Of a DNA stretch of 64,000 bases, positions 38,904 to 48,399 are shown in pieces. Every line of letters starts with the position of its first letter. The stretch's first letter is position 1. Source of the stretch: Membranipora membranacea (taxonomy: Eukaryota > Bryozoa > Gymnolaemata > Cheilostomatida > Membraniporidae). A program made the position numbers and the translations under genes. The DNA lies in NCBI GenBank assembly GCA_914767715.1, contig OU612073.1, positions 12,152,001-12,216,000 of the forward strand, given 5' to 3'. The notes under the pieces were generated by a model, which had not been told where the DNA came from, did no database searches, and saw only the letters and a list, made by a program, of their open reading frames with translations.

Positions 38904-40151
38904 TTACGGGATGTAATGCACATTGGCGATAATGCGTAAAGCCCGTTTTTGCAACAAAAATAATCTATTGAGGGCATTATTGCAGGACAAGTTGCCAATG
39001 ATATGGATACCATATATAAGGTGACAATAGATAAACTGGAAGTAAAATGTGCGGGCACTTGCTATATCCAAGAAGTATCTCAAATTTTGAAGTAGGTAAA
39101 CATTCCGTTGTACTTTTTTATATACATACTCTAGATGATCCTGCCATGAAAGCGAGTCATTCAACACAAAACCCAGAAGCCTTGTAGTTCTCTGTCTGTT
39201 TAGTTTTTCATGCCCTATGTACAGTTCCAGGTCATAAAGCGGATCTGAGATATTAAGTAGCATGTAATGAGATTTCTGAACATTTATAACCATCGGGTTA
39301 CGATTGCACCAATCCAAAATGCCACTTAAATCTTCAGATGCCTTTGCCTTTAGTTGCTGAAGGTTTTTATCAGATGACAGGAACACTGTATCATCAGCAT
39401 ATGCATATGATGATGAGTCTGATTTTGATGAAGTTAATAAATCATTTATGAAGATGAGAAACAAAGTTGGTGCTAGGATTGAACCTTGAGGGACCCCTAT
39501 TGTGATAGGCAATCTACAAGATTCAATATTATTGAGTTTAACAAACTGCCTTCTGTCTGTCAGAAAGGTGTCAAGAAGTTTTAACATATTTCCTCCGATG
39601 CCGCAAGCCTTCAACTTATTGTGTAGTAAAACATGGGATACACAGTCAAATGCCTTTTTAAAATCCAGAAAAAGTAATGTCATAACATTTCCATTAATTT
39701 TCTCCACCAAAGAGTCTGAAATAATTTTAAATAAACTGTCTGAACAAGAATGGCCTTTTCTAAATCCACATTGAAGCTCATGGATGATTTTGTTCTTAGT
39801 GAGATATTCTTGCAGATGGTGATTTATGTGTTTCTCAAATATTTTTGAAAGAACAGGCAAGACTGAAATTGGCCTATAATTTGATGGGTTATTTATATCC
39901 CCAGATTTATGTATTGGTGAAACTCGAGCTAGTTTCCAAGTTGAAGGGAACTGTCCTTTGCTTAAAACCCTGTTAAACATATCGGTGACAATATCCACAA
40001 TATAAGGCCAAACAAGCTTCAACATCTTCACTGTAATTCTGTCAGGTCCTGTACTTTTACTATCAGGAATGTGGAACAATATTCTTGTACATGTGAAAGG
40101 GATGAATTGTGGTATGTCTGTCAAATTATGTTTGGATACGGGAAATGTCAT
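38904..40151 (-). CDS. LINE ORF2, reverse transcriptase part
   Basis: 415 codons in the frame following the break at about 40,155. Motifs: KSTGPDRITVKML, NYRPISVLPVLSKIFEK, LFLDFKKAFDCVSH, GVPQGSILAPTLFLIFINDL and the catalytic YADDTVFLSS. The frame stops at 38904 after RIIANVHY; the remaining C-terminal part of the protein continues in a neighbouring frame to about 38,510, so a second indel lies near 38,905. Confidence 0.85.
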   Translation of the reverse strand: MTFPVSKHNLTDIPQFIPFTCTRILFHIPDSKSTGPDRITVKMLKLVWPYIVDIVTDMFNRVLSKGQFPSTWKLARVSPIHKSGDINNPSNYRPISVLPVLSKIFEKHINHHLQEYLTKNKIIHELQCGFRKGHSCSDSLFKIISDSLVEKINGNVMTLLFLDFKKAFDCVSHVLLHNKLKACGIGGNMLKLLDTFLTDRRQFVKLNNIESCRLPITIGVPQGSILAPTLFLIFINDLLTSSKSDSSSYAYADDTVFLSSDKNLQQLKAKASEDLSGILDWCNRNPMVINVQKSHYMLLNISDPLYDLELYIGHEKLNRQRTTRLLGFVLNDSLSWQDHLEYVYKKVQRNVYLLQNLRYFLDIASARTFYFQFIYCHLIYGIHIIGNLSCNNALNRLFLLQKRALRIIANVHYIP

Positions 40152-40159
40152 CTCATCTG

Positions 40160-41341
40160 TTACAACAAGGTTCTTGTGATTGATTTTGCAATGGATGTGA
40201 AATGGCTGTTAAATTGATCTGCACTCAAATTTGTCGCAGGGAAAGTCTCCTTCTTTTTATTCTTTAATACATCCCAAACAGGTTTTGTATTACCTTTAGA
40301 CTCTTTAATAGTATTAGAAATAGCTCTTTTCTTCTTTTGTCTGATCATATTAGTGACATAATTTCGCTGTTTTATATATCCTTCCCAATCACCGTTTTGT
40401 TTGAGTTGATCTCTGATTTTGATGTTCATTTTTACCTCATCATCCAACCATTTTGGAAGATTATGCGTTCTTACAATACGAGTCTTCTCAAACACGAGTT
40501 TTGATATAAGATGATTCAAATGGCTATAGAACTTCTCAAACATTGAGTCTATTGATCTTTCATACAGTACGTAACCAAAATTTTCCCTTGAGAATGTATT
40601 AAAAATGTTTTCAGGTGTTGCAAATGAATAATCCAAAAATGTTACCTTACATCTTTGTTTAGATATTTTAACATTTCTATCAATCTCTCTTGAAGCTACT
40701 ATCATGAAATGATCACTCAGTGAATATTTGATGACACCAGATTTAGCAATATTGTCACTTTTACTTGAATAGATGTGGTCAATTAGTGTCCTTGATGAAT
40801 TAGTTATGCGAGTGGGTTCAGATATAAGTTGATTCAACAGTAGTGGAGAGGTAACATTATCTAACCACCTGTTTTTCGAAGTTGGATTCAGCAAATCAAT
40901 ATTGAAATCACCAAATATTATAATTTCATCGTTCAAACCATAACAACGCTCGACAAACTCTGAAAAGTCTGTGTTCCATGATGCTTTTGATTGGGGAGGT
41001 CTATATAAGTATGTAACCAAAAAACTCTTTTGGCTTCTGGGTCTGACCTTGACTGTTATACTCTCATCCATGTAAAGATCTAAATTTTCCAGATGTTCAA
41101 TGACCAGTGAATCATGGACATAGCAGAGTAATCCCCCACCATTGTTACAGAGCCTATCCCTTCTTATCATCGTATATCCTGGTACCTCATATAGGCAGCT
41201 GTCATCATTTTCATTCAAAAATGTTTCAGCCAAATACAGTATACTAAATTTGTGATCACTAAGAATTAAACGAACCTCTTCCAGTTTGCTTGCCAATCCA
41301 CGGATATTAAGATATGCGCTATGAAAATTCATTGCCATCAT
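40160..41341 (-). CDS. LINE ORF2, endonuclease part
   Basis: 393 codons beginning MMAMNFHSAYLNIRGL. APE-type endonuclease motifs are in order: YLNIRGLASKLEE, YLAETFLNEND, RRDRLCNNGGGL, IIFGDFNIDLL and YSLSDHFMI, so the nicking domain looks complete. The frame then closes at 40160, where alignment of the element demands continuation into the reverse transcriptase frame; a single-base indel explains it. Confidence 0.85.
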   Translation of the reverse strand: MMAMNFHSAYLNIRGLASKLEEVRLILSDHKFSILYLAETFLNENDDSCLYEVPGYTMIRRDRLCNNGGGLLCYVHDSLVIEHLENLDLYMDESITVKVRPRSQKSFLVTYLYRPPQSKASWNTDFSEFVERCYGLNDEIIIFGDFNIDLLNPTSKNRWLDNVTSPLLLNQLISEPTRITNSSRTLIDHIYSSKSDNIAKSGVIKYSLSDHFMIVASREIDRNVKISKQRCKVTFLDYSFATPENIFNTFSRENFGYVLYERSIDSMFEKFYSHLNHLISKLVFEKTRIVRTHNLPKWLDDEVKMNIKIRDQLKQNGDWEGYIKQRNYVTNMIRQKKKRAISNTIKESKGNTKPVWDVLKNKKKETFPATNLSADQFNSHFTSIAKSITRTLL

Positions 41342-42918
41342 AGAAGTTTTTCAAAATGGCATTTAAGTTTAAGTGAGTCTAAAATCATACCTTGACTGAG
41401 GACCTTGTTGTATTGGTCCTGAGTGTCAAACTTTACTTTAAAGATGCGCATTTTCTTTTCCCCTTTGTAAATCCTTATAGCTGAAGAGTTGGGGAAATTC
41501 TGTGATATCTCTTTTATTACAAGTTCATCATCAGCATCGATAGGAATGCCTCTCAGCATACCAGTGTTGACTTTTGCTGATTCTGGATTGATTGTTTTTC
41601 TTACTTGCGAATTTTCAAATAGTAATGTATTCCAAGTGTTTATCAACTTGGTCACTGTCTTTTCATCGCGAAGGTGCAGCATAATTTTTGGAGATTCTGT
41701 CTTGAAATTGTAGGTCGTTATGTTTTCTATGATTGTTGGGCCGAATTCACGGTTAATCTCACGTCTGATGTTGTCTTGATTATAGTTTTGGTAGGTTTTT
41801 GATGACTTGTTGATACTTATTACGATGCAGTGCTTGGGGTTGAAGTTGTTTGGACGAGCTGTTTTTGTAATAGATGGCATGTGATCTGGTGTGTTGGATG
41901 TGGTTGCCGGTGAACTTGGTGTTGGTGTGTTTTGATGTGTTGTTGATGAAGGAATATTTCTGTGGAGTTGTCTACTGCTGCTTGCAACTGATGACCATTG
42001 TTGTGTGGTGTTAAGAGTTTGAGTTGGAAGATATGTTTGTTGTACGGTATTTTTGGAATTTGATGGACATTCCTTTGTACTAGGGCTCTCAGAAAAAGCA
42101 CTAGTAAATTTATCCAATTTAACCTGCATGCTGTCCATCTTCTCCTGCATGCTGTCCATCTTCTCCATCATAATAGAAAGCACGCCATGTAGAGTTCTGC
42201 ATGACGCACATCCGGGACTCTCCCCATAATCTCTGTCCCTGGAATGACTGGGAGCGCTGTCGACGAATGGAGCAGAAGTCTCCATTGTCCCAGACAGGGA
42301 ACACTGAGAAGACTCTGGCAGTGAAACTGTAGATCCCCCTAGAGCACCTTGTGTGCTTTGTTGTTGAGTTGTGCTGCTGTTGGCATTGGTTTGTTTACTT
42401 TTTAGCGATTCCATTGCATTTGAGCATGAGGAACGGACTTTCTCGTTTAAACTGGCAATTGTTTCTGGCTGTAATTCACCTACCAGCTTAGAGTAGTGAC
42501 TTATAAACACATCCACATCTTTGATAGCATTCACCAGTATTCTAGAAGTGGTACGGTAAAAGTTTGCAGTATAAAGGCGTCTATCCGATTTCTTCTTGTT
42601 TTTAACGGTGAATATGGTGGCTGTTGTGTTTTTGTCCTTATCTTTATTCATTTTCCTAGTTACATAAAGATATTGCTCCTGAATTGATGTTTGAAATATA
42701 GATCTGACAAGCTCAAAAACAGCTGTGCTGCAGTCAACGACAATTTGGATGTTTCCCGGATTACCTTTTATGGTGATAGACTCATCAGTGGTAGTAGAGT
42801 CGATTTTCTTTTGTAATGCCTTCAACTTGTTGAGCGAATAGGTGAAGATATTATCCTCAGCATCATCCTCATCAGGATCATTACTGGAAATGAGTTTTCT
42901 CTTCTTGCCTTTGTTCAT
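41338..42918 (-). CDS. LINE ORF1 protein
   Basis: 526 codons, intact. It has a basic N-terminus (MNKGKKRKLI), a Ser/Thr/Gln-rich middle, a heptad-like MEKMDSMQEKMDSMQVKLDK segment likely to form a coiled coil, and a C-terminal part resembling an RNA-binding fold (KHCIVISINKSSKTYQN, MLRGIPIDADDELVIKEI). ORF1 proteins package LINE RNA. Its stop overlaps the next start in an ATGA arrangement at 41338-41341, which suggests reinitiation. Confidence 0.85.
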   Translation of the reverse strand: MNKGKKRKLISSNDPDEDDAEDNIFTYSLNKLKALQKKIDSTTTDESITIKGNPGNIQIVVDCSTAVFELVRSIFQTSIQEQYLYVTRKMNKDKDKNTTATIFTVKNKKKSDRRLYTANFYRTTSRILVNAIKDVDVFISHYSKLVGELQPETIASLNEKVRSSCSNAMESLKSKQTNANSSTTQQQSTQGALGGSTVSLPESSQCSLSGTMETSAPFVDSAPSHSRDRDYGESPGCASCRTLHGVLSIMMEKMDSMQEKMDSMQVKLDKFTSAFSESPSTKECPSNSKNTVQQTYLPTQTLNTTQQWSSVASSSRQLHRNIPSSTTHQNTPTPSSPATTSNTPDHMPSITKTARPNNFNPKHCIVISINKSSKTYQNYNQDNIRREINREFGPTIIENITTYNFKTESPKIMLHLRDEKTVTKLINTWNTLLFENSQVRKTINPESAKVNTGMLRGIPIDADDELVIKEISQNFPNSSAIRIYKGEKKMRIFKVKFDTQDQYNKVLSQGMILDSLKLKCHFEKLL

Positions 42919-44673
42919 TTTGGGTGAAAATTACCCAGATTTATTGTCGATTTTTCTGGAGCTCAGATTTTTTCAGCCTTGCGCTTCAAGAATTCAACAA
43001 TGAATCATTTTGATTTTCAACAATGTAGATTTTGGTGAGAGGTAGTGGTTTCTAACTAATGTACTGTTAAGGATGAATGAGCAATTATCAGACATACCTA
43101 TCTGATAAACAGCATTTCAAGCACACAGCCGGAACCACATCTTTGGGTTTCTGTACAAGGCACAAGTTCCAATAGCAAGTCCAGATTGAGAAGAATGTTT
43201 GACTTTACTTTGTGGTGATAAATACACATGACAGTCTGGCACTGATGCATTGGGCCAAGCTATGTAGCTGTATCTAAAAACAAATAGAGAATATAATATA
43301 TGTGAAATTATACTGAAAATAATAATTAAAAAATTACAGCGAGGGGTTTGGTTGGACACCATTGCTCATGTAATGTAACCAATGTATATACCAATATTTG
43401 ACCTCATGACGGCAAAACATGGACACAAAAGGGATAAGTAAGTCACTTTTCCTCAAATGAAGTCATCTTAAAGTATAACAATGTACCTACTTACCTGTAA
43501 TTGATGATTATTGGCTCACCGATAGCCATCTTACCGACCCTCATGGTACCTATACTTAGAAAAGCTATTCTATCCCTCAGTGGAGCTGGTATCTGTGGTT
43601 CTGCAAATCAAATTGATATGTGTGCCTATATCAGGTTATTGTATATAATTGTACAAAATGAAGGGTAACATAAGGGAACACACTTACATGCATCATTTGC
43701 TTTAACTAATACTGGCAGGATATTACGGTAAAGTAAAAAAATACATGATTGTGCAGTATATAGCCTACTATGCAACTTCTGAGTAACCACAGAGAGTGTG
43801 GTGCTGGTTAGCTTTAAATCTTTTAGACTTAGTTTTTCTCTGATTGTACAAACTCAAGATATACAGAAGGTGGAATATACAGTTCCCAATCAATATGGCT
43901 TGTAGTTATCATCAAAGATGACTTCAAAAGAATATAAGTAAGTATGGGGGAACATGTTGTCTCCTAAGTTTGGATGGCTTGAGTGTTGTACCTATAAAGT
44001 AATAAATAAATGATCTGATCAAAACATACCCGATTCTATTTTGCAGTTGGTGACCACAGCGTAAAGACTGCTGTTTTGAATATACCCATATTCACTGGCC
44101 TCTCCTGGATGGCTGAGAGAAGATTGTGATGAGCTAGCATTCAGTGAATCGGAGCCAGCCGCAACAAACGATTCTGAAACTGAGAAAAGCTTTTCCTCAT
44201 CAGTCAAGACATTGAAAGCATATTCTGAGTCACATCAAACTTACAGAAGCATATCTTTAATCTTGAGAGTGAAGTGTGGAAATGTGTAAAGCGTCATTGG
44301 GAATAAATAATAAAACAACTCACCTTTGGGGTTATGGTCTTTCTCATGCCTTTTAATGAATCGATCACTCATTATGACACTGCACTGAGAGCAACGAGAC
44401 CAACTTGTCTTTACTTTCTGCATCTTAGGTGAAGCTCAGAGCTGTAACGAGACAACAACAAAGTGAGAGATAAATCCATACAGAGGAAGAATGATCGATG
44501 GGAGAGGAGAGGTCCATCGGCATATTTCATGCAACTCAACACAAATCAAACAATTCGAACAATGAATCAAATATTTGGGCCTGAGTTTGGTGATGGGAGG
44601 CGGTGCGAGCCCCACAAACACCTAGATTTAACTAAGGAGACAACTCTTATGTTTTTTTTCTCCATTTGTCTAG

Positions 44674-46615
44674 GTGCATTAGACAAGTTGAGAATGTCAG
44701 GCATGTGTCTGCCAAGTTCCTCAACAGTACAGCGGTACAAAAGCTTCAGATGTTCCGATTCAGGTTGGTAAGAAAAGTTAGTTGAGGGTCTCAAGAGATC
44801 AATGGGAAAGCTACCACCAAAAGCACGTTACGGCATTCCATCCTTCGATGAAGTGAAGGTAAAGGAAGGACTGGTATACAATGCTCACACAGGGGACCTT
44901 ATTGTGAGAAAATATCTAAAAAGCGATAGCCTACATCTACATACTGTATGAAGACAAATAAATTTGTGAAGTCACATATCCAAATATGTGTCAAGTCACC
45001 CCTAAACTTGCTTTAGCTCCAGCAAATATTTACTCCTACGAGTTATGGGCTATTATTAGCGAGGTTGGATGATCATTAAGTCTCATTTTGCTTCTTGCTA
45101 TTCCTTAGGTGTATGTGAAGAGGGGGCAGAAGTTGGCACACACGTACTACAGTACTTTTGGAGCTGCACATACACCAACTTTAGCTATCCTCTAGCCTTC
45201 TTTGTTAACAAGACAGCCAACTATCTAGATATCAGCAAATACTTTTGGGATGCAGTAAGGTACCTGATGGCAGCAAACCTTACAGTTCTCGCTGCGATAT
45301 TTGGTGGATCACCATCAAATAGAAGGTTTCTGGTGAGGCTTGTCTATCTACCCAACTTTTCCTCATAAAGTAAACCCGGACGATGGGCACACTTCTAAGA
45401 GTGTATGTTTAAATCTTAAATCATAAAAATGATCAACAAAGTTTACCATCAAAACCCACAACTCGTAATTTAAACATATATTTAACAGTACATACTTTGT
45501 TTCAAGGAATTGATAACACTTCCTAACGCGTTCCATCTGGCTAGAAACATCATGAGCGAGAAGGTAGAAGACATCATTATACTATCAGATCCACCCCACC
45601 TAGCAAAAAAGTTCAGATAAGTTCGGCCATAGTTTACACCATTGATTGCTGAACATTTAAAACTGAGTAACCTACAAGGTACATCATATCAATGTAAATA
45701 TAATTTCTGACCAAAATGACAGAGAGTATCTCAAAATGCACTTTCTTTATCTAATTCAATAAAAAAAGTGACGTAATACCCCACTTGATAATTTCAGAAG
45801 CAACAAAAAGCACTGCACAAGGAATATGATAAGGGATGACGAACAGGTTATATGGGCACATATTGAGGCAGTTAAAGATTCAGAAAGAAATATTGGATGG
45901 AGTGTAACACGAGTCCCAAATGAAGCAGTATATCTGAATAACTTCTCGAAGATGAGGATTCCTCTGATGGAAAAGGTGAAACTTAATTTTTCTAGAATAA
46001 GTATATTAGTGCCAGCTGATTCTCTTGAGTGGTGAGCAGATCAACTTTAAAATCTTAAATAAGACAAAATCTTAATTTATTTCGTTGAGTATTAGAAACA
46101 TCAGACTTTGTGTAACGACAGAGAACGCTTATACACACACATGTTCACTTGATTTAATTATTTTATTCAGGAGATACAATAACCTATGCTCTATTTACTC
46201 AACAGGTGTTTAACTCTGTGGTGGCAGCTGAGCTGAGGCGGGCAGGATTTCTACAGACTGCGATCTACGTGCAGCACTGTTCAGACATGTGGGAGTTGAT
46301 AAACTATAGAACACTCGTAAGGCAGGAAGATCTGTCACAATTCTGCAAGGTGAGCACTATATCATCTCCTCGGAACTTACTATGGACTAGATTTTCTAGC
46401 TTCCATCAGTAAATGAAGAAGTAGTGAGTAGTAGGGCTTGCAAAATCGGAATTTACTAATAGTCTCTCTTTGCATTTTATTGAAGCTAGATCCTATTCTG
46501 GAGCATTTCGAACGATGGGACAAAGATAGATTTACTGCTGACTACCCCAGACATCCAAGTGCAGCAGAGATTCCACCAGTCACCACATTGAATGATTGTC
46601 GAACCACCATCAACG
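44674..46615 (+). pseudogene. P-element-type (THAP9-like) transposase relic
   Basis: Exons 44674-44903, 45109-45332, 45798-45975, 46206-46349 and 46486-46615 give the P-transposase order: LPSSSTVQRYK, FDEVKVKEGLVYNAHTGDLI (first catalytic Asp region), FWDAVRYLMAANLTVLAAIF followed by GSPSNRRF, VYLNNFSKMRIPLMEKV, VFNSVVAAELRRAGF, IYVQHCSDMW and a partial C-terminus. Lesions: TAA at 44769-44771, and GGT at 45303-45305 where the second catalytic Asp of the D-G-A/S-P-N-R motif is expected. The N-terminal THAP domain is not seen. The 3' end is cut exactly where unit B begins. Confidence 0.85.
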
Positions 46616-48399
46616 GCTTCATCTTGATTAGCAAAGCTAAATCACACAATTTGAATAATAGCTTCCGATTGGAAACAATCAATTAGGTAAAGAAACATTC
46701 TATTAGGTAATCCTCAATAACCAGTTTAATTATTTAATTGTTTTTTATGTTCATTTATGTCAATCATTCTGTGAAGTAATGTTAGGCACAAAAATTATAA
46801 TGAGACTCTAAAATGACCTAAATAATTTATTAATCAGGTTTGTGTCAGTGTTTACGCCTTACATGAGCTTGCACTGTTTCAAATGCAGGCGAATATTTGG
46901 TGGGTAGAGGTGTGCCTTCTAGAATTTCTGAATAAGCATAACAGTTTTTTTCTTGTATTGTTTTGTTGACATATGTGCGGGAAGGTTAGTGGTATGAGAC
47001 CATTCTCTCCAGAGAACAGTTGTTCGTCACTCAAAAACCACTAGTCTATTCAAAAGTTTGGTATGCACACCTTTAGGCTTTAGATATCAGAAAATGAACG
47101 GGAGGGGGAGTTGGTACCTGGTAAAGTGACAGACTAATTTTTCCTCGGGTTTAGGTCCCTCCCTATTCGATGTATAATTTTATTGTCAAGCGTTGATGGA
47201 AATTGTTCTTATATCCTGCCATATGTTTCCACCCTGTTCAGTCCACAATTACCAAATCAGTGTTTTTGGGTGACCTTTCCCCTGGATACTGCAGTAAGCG
47301 TTCTACACGGATCTCGTCAAGCCTAACATGGCCACACCTAATTAACTAAATTCTTGTGTTCAGTTAAAACCATCCTTATGGCTTTATGAATATGAAACCG
47401 GTGATGTCCTTATTTTTTGTGCCGGCTCATTAACACCACATTAAGAATCAATTAGCATATCACTTTCATGGCTCCACTGGCTTCCTGACACATTTGTGTG
47501 CGTATAAATTCTTGACGCCATCTCAGAGCAATAGGATCTCCTTAACTGGGTCATTGTCCTGATCTCACCAAATCTGGATCATATCTATATACTTGAAATA
47601 ATAAAAGTTTTGGAATTTTAATTTGAATTCAAATTTCAATATATTTTATCGGCCTCAACGCCCTTGTTTCAATTTTGCATTGCGGGTGAAAACTTTTTAG
47701 AAAGATTTTCGGCTATGCTAGAAAACTCTTGCTAACAATGCAATTTGGTAATATAGGTTCAAGCACTTTTCTGCACTCTGAGAACAGAATATGGCCCACC
47801 CAAAGAGGGAATAAATTACCACACTGTTATTAGAGACAACAATCGGACGGAACTACTGGTGTGCCAAAAACTCTAAATTATTATAATAATGAAAACCAAT
47901 TTTATTAATTTCTAACTGGCCATGCAGTAAAGTTCAATGATTCCTCAAGCGAATGCAATCCTACCTACAGTTTTTGGAGATTGATCGCCTTATTTCAGAT
48001 GTTGTTGTAGTACTTTATCCTTATTTACTTGAGTGGCCATTGTTCTGTCTACTTAATACTAAATGACGAGTTTTACCACTCTAAAACATCAAAAAATATA
48101 ATTAATATATTACATTATTGATGACCAGTGGCAGTGCTGTAATAATATTATATATGTTTTTTAAATGCATTCACTACTCTTCAAATGTGCATATAAAATA
48201 TTTGTCTTCCTCGAAAAAAACTTGCCACTAAGTCATCATCCAATCAATATCAGTGATATGTTTTGTTACTATGTTTCAATTTGATATAAATGGCAATATG
48301 CAGTTTTTATTTACGTTCAAATATTAACAATATTTAAATAAAATAAATAATATTAAATAAATGAAACTAAAAATATACATTTTTTCCCTGATTTTTCAG

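Larger units (their letters stand above)
38465..42960 (-). mobile_element. LINE (CR1-like), nearly full length, in an AFG2A intron
   Basis: Two-ORF non-LTR element in the same orientation as AFG2A, inside the intron between exons 43098-43273 and 38107-38168. From 5' to 3' it has a short leader, ORF1, endonuclease, reverse transcriptase, a C-terminal remnant (LPKLVCYFTSLF region near 38,830) and a (TA)n tail at about 38,466. One frameshift splits ORF2 at about 40,155 and another lesion lies at its 3' end near 38,905, so it is probably inactive though recent. Confidence 0.85.
33226..44423 (-). pseudogene. AFG2A: AFG2A/SPATA5 AAA+ ATPase, degraded copy A
   Basis: Exons in gene order: 44324-44423 (ATG at 44423), 44030-44179, 43495-43600, 43098-43273, 38107-38168, 37648-37740, 37169-37267, 36683-36892, 36170-36305, 35968-36024, 35610-35746, 35034-35165, 34523-34634, 33839-33962 and 33226-33435. 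They encode an N-terminal C2H2-like finger (CSQC...HEKDH), the AFG2 N domain (MRVGKMAIGEPIII, YIAWPNAS), D1 with Walker A GPSGCGKT, HGYVGADL, and the start of D2 with [11 protein letters not shown]2 acts in cytoplasmic 60S ribosome maturation. Lesions: a one-base frameshift in 43098-43273; a phase mismatch between 35968-36024 and 35610-35746; TGA at 35097-35099 where the D1 RRPGR arginine is expected; a one-base deletion near 34590; and loss of the last four exons (Walker B onward). D1 Walker B reads VDDMD rather than DE. Family identity is secure; a pseudogene is the natural reading. Confidence 0.9.
4409..46615. repeat. Segmental duplication, unit A (~42.2 kb)
   Basis: Sequence from 4,409 matches 46,616 onward in direct orientation. 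The match is seen through lectin exons 2-5, the spacer and the ankyrin-caspase gene (A to 17,127, B to 59,893). It resumes after a 14.4-kb insertion in A (A 31,541 onward, B 59,887 onward) and continues to the window end (A about 34,558, B 64,000). If the copies are truly tandem, unit A ends at 46,615. The left junction is inside an intron of the lectin gene. The right junction is inside a transposase relic. Introns match almost base for base outside a few indels. Confidence 0.9.
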
